Part shown: positions 1 through 4,729 of the stretch, piece by piece
How positions within the stretch are numbered: the first letter of the stretch is position 1
Layout: each line of letters starts with the position of its first letter
DNA from: UBA9647 sp049522195
GTDB lineage: Bacteria; Bacteroidota; Ignavibacteria; UBA10030
Reading direction: 5' to 3'
DNA: 6,571 nucleotides
Assembly (NCBI GenBank): GCA_049522195.1
Contig: JBEKOB010000138.1
Coordinates: 1 to 6,571, forward strand
The notes under the pieces: model-generated
Databases searched by the model: none
Told to the model about the DNA's origin: nothing
The model's input: the letters and a program-made list of their open reading frames with translations, nothing else
Program-made: the position numbers and the translations under genes

Positions 1-1147
1 GCTGGCCCTGACAGCCCTCGCAAAAAAGCTTTATGCTGAAGGGGTCGATGTTGTGACGCTGACTGCGGGAGAGCCCGATTTTCCTACACCGTTCCACGTC
101 AAAGAAGCAGCAAAGAAGGCGATCGAAGACAACCGGACAACGTATACACAGAATGCCGGCATACCGGAGCTGCGGAAGGCGATAGCGGAGAAGTTTCAGA
201 AAGACAACAATCTCTTTTTCAGCCCGGACCAGATTCTTGTTTCGAACGGAGCAAAGCACTCACTCTACAACACGCTGAAGGCGATCTGCAATGACGGGGA
301 TGAGGTGATCATCCCTGCCCCCTACTGGGTCAGCTATCCGCAGATGGTCGCGCTTGTCGATGCAATACCGGTTGTTGTGCCGACGAGAGAAGAGAACGAA
401 TTCAAATTGACGCCCGATGAGCTCAGTGAGGCAATCACCGACAAGACAAAGGCTCTGCTTTTCTGCACGCCATCGAACCCAACAGGGTCGGTTTATTCGC
501 GGAAACAGCTGGAAGATCTCGCCAAGGTCGTTGCCGAGCATGAGATCTACGTGGTTGCAGACGAGATCTACGAGAAGGTCATCTACGACGGTGCAGAGCA
601 TTTCTCGATAGGATCGGTTCCGGCGATCAGAGACTTTGTGATTACAGTCAACGGGTTCTCAAAAGCGTACTCGATGACAGGTTGGAGGATAGGATTTCTG
701 GGAGCGAGACAGGGCATTGTCACAAACGCGGAAAAAGTGCAGGGGCAGGTGACATCGAACGCCTCTTCGATATCTCAGTATGCCACTCTGGCCGCCCTGG
801 CAGGACCGGAGGATGAGCTGCGAAGCATGGCTGCCGAGTTCCGCAGGCGACGTGATTTCATTCACGGGGAAGTGACATCCATTGAAGGCATTTCCTGCAT
901 CAAACCAAAAGGGGCCTTCTACATCTTCCCGAACGTCAGCGCGTATTATGGAAGAACATTCAAGGGGAAAAAGATAGAATCGGGCGATGATATCGCTCAA
1001 TTCCTGCTGGATGAAGAGAGGGTCGTGGTTGTCCCTGGCAGCGGCTTTGGTGCAATGGACCACGTAAGAATTTCGTATGCGTGCTCTATGTCGGAGCTTG
1101 AGAGAGCTGCCGAGAGGCTGAATCGGGGATTCAAGAAGCTTTTTTGA
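1..1147 (+). CDS. aspC: Class I PLP-dependent aspartate-type aminotransferase, 5' truncated
   Basis: Fold-type I aminotransferase that moves an amino group between aspartate (or a similar amino acid) and a 2-oxo acid, in the cytoplasm. The frame is open from base 2, so the start codon lies outside the window; 381 residues are visible and about 15-20 are missing compared with the usual 395-400. Visible landmarks: TAGEPDFPTP near the N-terminus (from base 62), the SNPTG loop (about 473), the VADEIYE segment with the PLP-contacting Asp and Tyr (about 557), the Schiff-base lysine in GFSKAYSMTGWR (Lys codon 662-664), GAFYIFPNVSAYYG (about 911), and the C-terminal substrate-carboxylate arginine in HVRISYA (Arg codon 1067-1069). 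This pattern fits subgroup I-beta (Thermus/Bacillus type), whose members can also act on prephenate or aromatic substrates, so exact specificity is inferred. The gene is intact to its TGA stop. The next gene follows on the same strand after a 166-bp spacer containing a repeat array, so co-transcription is uncertain. Confidence 0.93.
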   Translation, partial: LALTALAKKLYAEGVDVVTLTAGEPDFPTPFHVKEAAKKAIEDNRTTYTQNAGIPELRKAIAEKFQKDNNLFFSPDQILVSNGAKHSLYNTLKAICNDGDEVIIPAPYWVSYPQMVALVDAIPVVVPTREENEFKLTPDELSEAITDKTKALLFCTPSNPTGSVYSRKQLEDLAKVVAEHEIYVVADEIYEKVIYDGAEHFSIGSVPAIRDFVITVNGFSKAYSMTGWRIGFLGARQGIVTNAEKVQGQVTSNASSISQYATLAALAGPEDELRSMAAEFRRRRDFIHGEVTSIEGISCIKPKGAFYIFPNVSAYYGRTFKGKKIESGDDIAQFLLDEERVVVVPGSGFGAMDHVRISYACSMSELERAAERLNRGFKKLF

Positions 1148-1271
1148 AATTCGGAATCCGAAAATCTAAATCCTAAGGAAGCCCGAAATCCCAGACTATC
1201 TTCACTCATACCTTCGGATTTCGATATGCTGATTTGTTTCGTGTTTCGAGTTTCGGATTTCGTGCTTTTTT
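1148..1271. repeat. Palindromic heptad array (TTTCGNN type) with T-run
   Basis: The spacer after the aminotransferase is built from degenerate 7-bp units. On the + strand 1237-1264 reads as four consecutive TTTCGNN units (TTTCGTG, TTTCGAG, TTTCGGA, TTTCGTG). The left half (1149-1190) shows related but degraded heptads on the opposite strand. The arms are complementary: GCCCGAAATCC at 1181-1191 pairs with GGATTTCGTGC at 1255-1265 with one mismatch, and T6 follows at 1266-1271. The structure could therefore act as a loose rho-independent terminator for the aminotransferase on the + strand, although the loop is long. Period and complementarity are seen directly; the terminator role is inferred. 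Confidence 0.65.
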
Positions 1272-1292
1272 GTTAGTTTTTGTCAGGGATTC

Positions 1293-1301
1293 GAGGAAGG
1301 A
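1293..1301 (+). promoter_or_regulatory. Ribosome binding site of the zinc-ribbon gene
   Basis: GAGGAAGGA lies 12 bases before the ATG at 1314. It is purine-rich and Shine-Dalgarno-like, with slightly long spacing, and it supports that start. The protein sequence beginning exactly MPTYDYKC, the usual family start, supports it independently. Confidence 0.55.
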
Positions 1302-1313
1302 CCAACTACCGTT

Positions 1314-1646
1314 ATGCCAACGTACGATTACAAGTGCAAGAAATGCGGACACACGTTTGAAGAATTCCAGTCGATGAGCGCTAAGAAGCTCGTCATATGT
1401 CCTTCGTGCGGCAAGCCCGGGCTCGTCCGCCTCATGTCAAGCGGGACAAGTTTGGTGTTCAAAGGCAGCGGATTTTATCAGACAGACTACAAGAAATCAG
1501 GATCTTCTACAAGTTCTTCATCTTCTAAATCTAAGTCAGAATCGTCGTCTGCCGAAAAAAGCTCGGGCTCATCTACAGATTCCACGAAAACCAAATCAAA
1601 GCCAACACCACCCCCATCGAACCCATCCAAACCAGAGTCAAAGTAA
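1314..1646 (+). CDS. FmdB-family putative regulatory zinc-ribbon protein
   Basis: Small 110-residue protein with the conserved FmdB/CxxC_CxxC_SSSS-type zinc ribbon at its N-terminus. It begins MPTYDYKC as the family does. The four zinc ligands are visible as Cys8-x2-Cys11 and Cys29-x2-Cys32, followed by VRLMSSG and the family signature FKGSGFYQTDYKK (residues 49-61). Residues 62-110 form a low-complexity tail rich in Ser and Lys, then Pro (TPPPSNPSKP), probably disordered; such tails are common in the family. The family is named after FmdB, a suggested regulator of formamidase expression in Methylophilus, but its biochemical role in most bacteria is unknown. It lies downstream of the aminotransferase on the same strand, with its own plausible Shine-Dalgarno site. 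Family assignment is firm; a regulatory role is only inherited from the family name. Confidence 0.93.
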   Translation: MPTYDYKCKKCGHTFEEFQSMSAKKLVICPSCGKPGLVRLMSSGTSLVFKGSGFYQTDYKKSGSSTSSSSSKSKSESSSAEKSSGSSTDSTKTKSKPTPPPSNPSKPESK

Positions 1647-1648
1647 TT

Positions 1649-1769
1649 GTCGATTGTCGATTTCCGAGTGTCGATTGGTGATGACGTGAGTAGTACACAG
1701 CGTCGATCACCACATAATGGCGACAACCAATTATCAATTGACAATTGACCATTCACCATTGACCATTAT
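1649..1769. repeat. Convergent-gene spacer: inverted heptad arrays around a hairpin
   Basis: This region lies between the two convergent transcription units. Left arm 1649-1676 is GTCGATT, GTCGATT, TCCGAGT, GTCGATT. Right arm 1728-1769 is six perfect-length heptads: CAATTAT, CAATTGA, CAATTGA, CCATTCA, CCATTGA, CCATTAT. Between them, TGGTGAT+GACG (1676-1686) pairs with CGTC+G+ATCACCA (1701-1712), an 11-bp stem with one bulged base and a 14-base loop. The whole region can form a long imperfect cruciform or hairpin. Its position suits a bidirectional transcription barrier between the FmdB gene (+) and the lipoprotein gene (-), but the stem has no adjoining long T-run, so that role is inferred. 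Confidence 0.7.
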
Positions 1770-1778
1770 ATCTTTCCT

Positions 1779-2177
1779 CTACGGCGTCTGGCACACCAAC
1801 GTCCGCCACGTTCCGGGCATATAAGTCATCGTCCCTGAGCAGTGCCACCAAACAACGACAACCTGACACCCTTTCTTGTACCCCGTGACCTGAGAATAGG
1901 GTATCTCTTTCGTCGCTCTCGCTTGAATCGATTTATTGACTTCGCACGACGGTATCCAGTCGATCAGCGTAAATGTCACCTGCTCGACCGCGAAGTAGTA
2001 GACGGATTCGGTTGTCTTGTTCGTGAGAAACATGCTGTTGACATCCACCCGCACCTGGAGGCCGTTGACATCATCGTAGGTGTAGTCGTTGCCGAGGTCG
2101 CGGCAGCTGTGAAAGAAGACCAGGAACAGTGCAATGCTCAGAAGTAGGGTCGACACATTGCGCGCGCTCATCGTCAT
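1779..2177 (-). CDS. Small putative lipoprotein, tandem copy 1, unknown function
   Basis: Exported 132-residue protein that I do not recognise. The start is the ATG at 2177, chosen because MTxSARNV is shared with the neighbouring copy and is followed at once by a hydrophobic signal segment (residues 8-22); the reading frame stays open upstream to 2267. The signal ends FFHSC, a loose lipobox with Cys25, so anchoring to a membrane as a lipoprotein is likely but not certain. The mature part has a conserved stretch RVDVNSMFLTNKT followed by VYYFAVEQVTF, then WIPSC, GYKKGC and WWHC. The alternating hydrophobic pattern suggests a small beta-sandwich. Compared with copy 2 it carries a seven-residue insertion (around GTMTYMPGT) before the final TWRT segment and lacks one residue after VTF. 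It is the last gene of the leftward set, 105 bases after copy 2, and probably co-transcribed with it. Confidence 0.75.
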   Translation of the reverse strand: MTMSARNVSTLLLSIALFLVFFHSCRDLGNDYTYDDVNGLQVRVDVNSMFLTNKTTESVYYFAVEQVTFTLIDWIPSCEVNKSIQARATKEIPYSQVTGYKKGCQVVVVWWHCSGTMTYMPGTWRTLVCQTP

Positions 2178-2179
2178 CG

Positions 2180-2193
2180 ATATTCCAGAATAC
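2180..2193. repeat. Near-palindrome before lipoprotein copy 1
   Basis: GTATTCTGGAATAT on the - strand, ending two bases before the ATG at 2177. It is the copy-1 version of the perfect 14-bp palindrome at 2666-2679. The inner TATTC/GAATA arms remain complementary. It also contains the only Shine-Dalgarno-like bases (GGAA). Confidence 0.5.
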
Positions 2194-2195
2194 GA

Positions 2196-2229
2196 ATGCA
2201 ACTTGTCCCGGTGACCGATATGCAACTTG
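2196..2229 (-). promoter_or_regulatory. Direct repeat CAAGTTGCAT upstream of copy 1
   Basis: On the - strand CAAGTTGCAT occurs twice, at 2229-2220 and 2205-2196, with starts 24 bp apart. The arrangement is conserved upstream of copy 2 (2715-2706 exact, 2691-2682 with 8 of 10 bases). Paired sites at about two helical turns could bind a regulator or flank a promoter; this is inference from position and conservation. Confidence 0.35.
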
Positions 2230-2230
2230 A

Positions 2231-2270
2231 TTACCATTCGCCAATTGCCCAATTCACGACTCGCCAACCT
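2231..2270. repeat. Degenerate octad array between lipoprotein copies
   Basis: The 51-bp spacer between the duplicated units reads as 8-bp steps: TTACCATT, CGCCAATT, GCCCAATT, CACGACTC, GCCAACCT. The core CCATT/CCAATT resembles the heptads at 1728-1769, which lie in the same place just downstream of copy 1. An array of this kind may therefore have followed the gene before it duplicated. No inverted partner arm is visible here. Confidence 0.45.
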
Positions 2271-2282
2271 CGCGTCTCCACC

Positions 2283-2663
2283 CTACGGAACCTGAAACAC
2301 CATCGTCCGCCACGTTTCGGAACAATGCCACCAAAGAAGCACAACCTGACACCCTCTCTTGTAGCCCGTGACCTCCAAATAGGGTATCTCCTTCGTCTCT
2401 CCCGGTTGCACGGATATACTGATATAGCACGGCGGTATCCAGTCGATCGGCTGCCTGAAGGTCACCTGTTCGATGGCAAAGTAGTAGACGGTTTCGGATG
2501 TCTTGTTCGTGAGAAACATGCTGTTGACATCGGCCCGTACCTCGATACCATTGACATCGTCGTAGGTGTAGTTGTTGCCGAGGTCGCGGCAGCTGTGAAA
2601 GAAGGCCAGGAACAGTGTAATGCTCAGAAGCAGGGTCAACACATTGCGTGCGCTCTTCGTCAT
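2283..2663 (-). CDS. Small putative lipoprotein, tandem copy 2, unknown function
   Basis: 126-residue exported protein of unknown function, about 75% identical to the downstream copy. The start is the ATG at 2663, matching the copy-1 start and placing the hydrophobic segment (LLLSITLFLAFF, residues 11-22) at the N-terminus. A loose lipobox FHSC gives Cys25 as the likely lipidated residue. Three further cysteines are shared by both copies: Cys79 in WIPPC, Cys105 in KRGC and Cys114 in WWHC. Residues 26-69 are nearly identical in the two copies, whereas residues 80-89 differ at most positions, so one segment is evolving faster. GGAA five bases before the ATG is a weak ribosome site and lies inside a perfect 14-bp palindrome. 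It lies 106 bases after the split barrel gene on the same strand, so both copies could share its transcript. Codon phase and signal peptide favour this strand over the long antisense frame. Confidence 0.77.
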   Translation of the reverse strand: MTKSARNVLTLLLSITLFLAFFHSCRDLGNNYTYDDVNGIEVRADVNSMFLTNKTSETVYYFAIEQVTFRQPIDWIPPCYISISVQPGETKEIPYLEVTGYKRGCQVVLLWWHCSETWRTMVFQVP

Positions 2664-2665
2664 CG

Positions 2666-2679
2666 GTATTCCGGAATAC
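2666..2679. promoter_or_regulatory. Perfect 14-bp palindrome over the copy-2 ribosome site
   Basis: GTATTCCGGAATAC is identical to its reverse complement and ends two bases before the ATG at 2663 on the - strand. It includes the GGAA that would serve as Shine-Dalgarno site. It could be an operator or a short structure limiting translation; the sequence shows only the symmetry and position. Confidence 0.45.
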
Positions 2680-2769
2680 ACAAGCAATTTGTCTCGGTGA
2701 TCAATATGCAACTTGCCTGACACTTGAGTCGTGGCTGCAGACGATCGCTGTTTCCTCGGATTGCCCTTG

Positions 2770-3534
2770 CTATAGCATCGCCTGGATGGTGAATCCAATT
2801 ACGATACCGCGATTAGAGCCATCATATCCGCCGGACGTATCACCAATGCGCGTGACCGTACCGGAATTCCATGTTCCATTTATTCGAGCCCTCAGGGAAT
2901 GACCGATATCCCATCGTGCGTTCCAGTCAATTTGGCTTCCGCGGAGTGTCAGGAAGCCTTCTTCGAGTGAGTACGAGTAACCAACCTGCACATCAACCCG
3001 ACTCACGAGGCCGACTTGTACATTCGTGGACACGGTTCTGGTTTTTGGGGTTGTACTTCCGACCTCTTTTTGGGTCTCCCAGTTCAGCGACGCAGCATAA
3101 TCACCCGGTTGGGTAATTCTCCCCCAGAAGAATTCGATTTCATTGAGTTCGGGCCCCGAGAAGTTCAGATTGTGAAGCGTAAGACCTATCGTATAATTCC
3201 ATCCTTTTCCTGGGTCGTAGGCATCCTTCCGCTCCCAGGCTAAGCTCGCTCCTCCCCCGATCTGCAGATGATCCCCAATGCCATAGCTGAACTCGTCCGC
3301 GACGCGCGCCAATTCACTGCTCGGACTTTCATGAGAATTGTAATTCAGGCTAAGCTGGTTCTTTGCTTCCTTGTCCCTCAGATATTTTCCACTGTATGGT
3401 GACCGTCTCAGATCCGTCACAGTAACAGGTTGTTGCAGCCACAGGGAAGCGACCATCACAGATGTCACGAAATACTCTTGATCGTTGCCGTATGCTGGTG
3501 GCGGTGGCGACCCTGGTATCCCGTCCTGGCTCAT
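2770..3534 (-). CDS. Outer-membrane beta-barrel-like protein, C-terminal half (frame-split)
   Basis: This 254-residue frame is most likely the second half of the gene that begins at 4396. It has no signal peptide and no convincing ribosome site at its first ATG (3534), yet its sequence is built like a transmembrane beta-barrel: alternating polar and hydrophobic or aromatic residues in repeated strands (QLSLNYNS, LQIGGGASLAWER, WNYTIGLTLHNLNF, DYAASLNWETQ, NVQVGLVSRVDVQVGYSYS, SLRARINGTWNSG), Gly/Ser/Asn turns, and a final strand GIVIGFTIQAML. The frame is open back through the run of eight G (coding strand), where it reads WNGGGSHWDES, joining naturally to the upstream frame. The first residues hold a PPPP turn (GSPPPPAYG). 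No homologous family is recognised. It ends 106 bases before lipoprotein copy 2. Alone it could not be exported, so as written it is probably not a functional product. Confidence 0.7.
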   Translation of the reverse strand: MSQDGIPGSPPPPAYGNDQEYFVTSVMVASLWLQQPVTVTDLRRSPYSGKYLRDKEAKNQLSLNYNSHESPSSELARVADEFSYGIGDHLQIGGGASLAWERKDAYDPGKGWNYTIGLTLHNLNFSGPELNEIEFFWGRITQPGDYAASLNWETQKEVGSTTPKTRTVSTNVQVGLVSRVDVQVGYSYSLEEGFLTLRGSQIDWNARWDIGHSLRARINGTWNSGTVTRIGDTSGGYDGSNRGIVIGFTIQAML

Positions 3535-3538
3535 GCTT

Positions 3539-4396
3539 TCATCCCAGTGACTTCCCCCCCCATTCCACGTCGGCGGAAAGAAACACGTGCTCAGATAGAA
3601 GATGACTCACTTTTGCATCCAGCGATTCCTGATCTCCTGTATGCTGGTCCAGCAAGCTCACCTGGCGTTGATCGGTTGACATCATGTATACAAGCGAATT
3701 CTCAGATTTGAAGCTCTCGTAGTTCCCGGTAAGCGCCAGTGAAGTGAATTCACTGAACCCGTACATAAATTGAAAAGGAACCACAACCGATTTGAATGAT
3801 CCAGCACCAGTGATTGCACTCGTTCGGGATGAATAATAGACCGGGGCCGCCGTCGCCACCAAAGAGCCGGGATCGAGGATGTTTTCGGAGAAATGATAGT
3901 AGTAGGCGAAGTTCTCGGACCTATACTGAAGCGCTCCGTCGGTCAGGTATCCGAGATTGCCAAATATCGAATACGTACCGGTTCCGGCTTGTTTGAAAAC
4001 CTGCTCGGCATGGAAACCGCCGCCAGTCTGTAACCCAGCGGATGTCCTATATGAAACACTTGCATCGTACGCCTGAGAGGTTGGCTGCGGTGATATATTT
4101 GCTATGCTTCCCGACAATTGAAATGTTTCGCGGTTCCCTGTCGTAGCGGAGAGAGACGTTGTGTTGCTCTCGTGCGTTGATGTGGAGCCAGAGCTTTCGC
4201 TCTTGTAGTAGTTATGATTGAAATCGAGTGTGCCTGCCCCAGTCGCCCGGAACCTGCCAAAGAGATCTTCCATAAGGATCCTCGTTGTATCCCGAATCAG
4301 GACCCTGTGTCCGGCGTCGTCGGGTGTATCGCCTGCCTGACCGTAGCTTTGATCGCATGCACTGATAACGAAGAAGATTACCAGCAATGTCCTCAT
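3539..4396 (-). CDS. Outer-membrane beta-barrel-like exported protein, N-terminal half (frame-split)
   Basis: 285-residue frame starting at ATG 4396, preferred over the in-frame ATG at 4408 because GGAG lies six bases upstream. The N-terminus MRTLLVIFFVISAC is a secretion signal; either signal peptidase I cuts near SYGQA (residues 17-21) or ISAC (11-14) is a lipobox, and for a barrel the first is more likely. From about residue 45 the sequence is Ser/Thr/Gly-rich with alternating beta-strand patterns (TLDFNHNYYKS, QLSGSIANIS, YDASVSYRTSAG, YSIFGNLGYLTDG, FTSLALTGNYESF, HVFLSADVEW), typical of an outer-membrane barrel. It stops at TGA just after a G8 tract (plus-strand C run 3554-3561), giving WGGKSLG at the end. 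Removing one G would give WGGSHWDES and continue into the 2770-3534 frame: 541 residues in total. No known family is recognised. It follows the S41 peptidase on the same strand after a 333-bp spacer. Confidence 0.72.
   Translation of the reverse strand: MRTLLVIFFVISACDQSYGQAGDTPDDAGHRVLIRDTTRILMEDLFGRFRATGAGTLDFNHNYYKSESSGSTSTHESNTTSLSATTGNRETFQLSGSIANISPQPTSQAYDASVSYRTSAGLQTGGGFHAEQVFKQAGTGTYSIFGNLGYLTDGALQYRSENFAYYYHFSENILDPGSLVATAAPVYYSSRTSAITGAGSFKSVVVPFQFMYGFSEFTSLALTGNYESFKSENSLVYMMSTDQRQVSLLDQHTGDQESLDAKVSHLLSEHVFLSADVEWGGKSLG
3554..3561 (-). other. G8 homopolymer at the barrel frameshift point
   Basis: Eight C on the + strand, eight G on the coding strand, sit exactly where the two halves of the barrel gene change frame. 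Seven G (or ten) would keep the gene in frame; eight gives a stop six codons later. Such tracts are classic sites of slipped-strand phase variation in surface proteins and also of sequencing indels; the sequence alone does not decide between them. Confidence 0.8.
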
Positions 4397-4402
4397 GAGA
4401 AT

Positions 4403-4406
4403 CTCC
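4403..4406 (-). promoter_or_regulatory. Ribosome binding site of the barrel gene
   Basis: GGAG on the - strand, six bases before the ATG at 4396. It decides between this ATG and the one at 4408, whose own ATGGAG supplies the site and which has no comparable purine run in front. Confidence 0.5.
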
Positions 4407-4600
4407 ATATGTTCTGTGGACCTGACGAAACTGTCCGGACGCGATTCGACAGCCCTTAGAGTTGAACGATGACGATCTGATTGTATTCTCTTGCACGCGC
4501 CGATGCGGAGAAGATTGACCGGGAACTCCCTCCGGTAGAATGTACACAATCCGTCGCAATTATGGGTTTCTTCCTCGCCTATCCAGTGTGCGCTTGCCTG

Positions 4601-4617
4601 CCCCGATTGTGTCGGGG
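4601..4617. repeat. Perfect hairpin CCCCGA/TCGGGG with flanking direct repeats
   Basis: CCCCGA (4601-4606), a five-base loop TTGTG, then TCGGGG (4612-4617). It lies between direct repeats TGTGCGCTT. No T-run follows on either strand, so a standard intrinsic terminator is not supported. A small dispersed repeat or a remnant of an insertion is possible. Confidence 0.5.
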
Positions 4618-4640
4618 TCCGCCATGTGCGCTTCTCAGCA

Positions 4641-4671
4641 TCCCGCTCCTGGAAAGCATCCGAGGGCGGGA
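4641..4671. repeat. Second hairpin downstream of the S41 gene
   Basis: TCCCGC(T)CCT at 4641-4650 pairs with AGGGCGGGA at 4663-4671: a nine-bp GC-rich stem with one bulge and a 12-base loop. It starts 59 bases after the S41 stop in the direction of transcription. It could stall or stabilise the 3' end of that transcript, but it lacks a U-tract. Confidence 0.4.
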
Positions 4672-4729
4672 CTGTACCTTTTGGCGGATGCGTCGATTTG
4701 ACAGTAGGCGTGAAGCGGTCGAGCGCTTA

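Larger units (their letters stand above)
1777..2229. repeat. Tandem duplication unit, copy 1
   Basis: This 453-bp segment aligns with 2281-2715. It covers a complete small lipoprotein gene, its stop and about 52 bp of upstream DNA. Identity is roughly four fifths by eye, with perfect stretches of over 30 bp in the gene (for example around 2009-2041). The copies differ by an 18-bp net length change: a 21-bp insertion near the 3' end of this gene and one missing codon mid-gene. Similarity stops abruptly at ATGCAACTTG (2220-2229). Confidence 0.85.
2281..2715. repeat. Tandem duplication unit, copy 2
   Basis: Partner of 1777-2229. It holds the second lipoprotein gene and the same upstream block. 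The 52 upstream bases (2664-2715) match those of copy 1 (2178-2229) at 43 positions without a gap, similar to the genes themselves, which suggests that the leader was duplicated with the gene and may be functional. Confidence 0.85.
4409..4729. other. 321-bp spacer between S41 peptidase and barrel gene
   Basis: No credible gene is seen on either strand; frames that cross it lack family features and good starts. It contains two hairpins (4601-4617 and 4641-4671) and a 9-bp direct repeat TGTGCGCTT (4587-4595 and 4625-4633) that brackets the first. The 130 bases nearest the barrel gene are unremarkable and probably hold its promoter; I could not pick out a clear -35/-10 or Bacteroidota-type TTTG/TAnnTTTG pair. 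Confidence 0.5.

Noticed and set aside
1649..1769. CRISPR-like repeats
   Set aside because: Units are 7 bp and contiguous, without 25-40 bp repeats or unique spacers, and no cas gene is present.
1842..2720. Long + strand frames in both duplicated units, similar to each other (1842-2147 and 2196-2720)
   Set aside because: They are antisense to the two lipoprotein genes and look alike only because the DNA is duplicated. They have no signal peptide, no recognisable domain and no good ribosome site, whereas the - strand frames start with a signal segment and lipobox.
2783..2902. Small + strand frames between 2648 and 3243
   Set aside because: They overlap the barrel C-terminal half on the opposite strand and show no domain or ribosome site.
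4397..4549. Extended start of the first barrel half at 4549
   Set aside because: The extension is basic and lacks barrel or signal features; the signal peptide begins at 4396 with GGAG in front.
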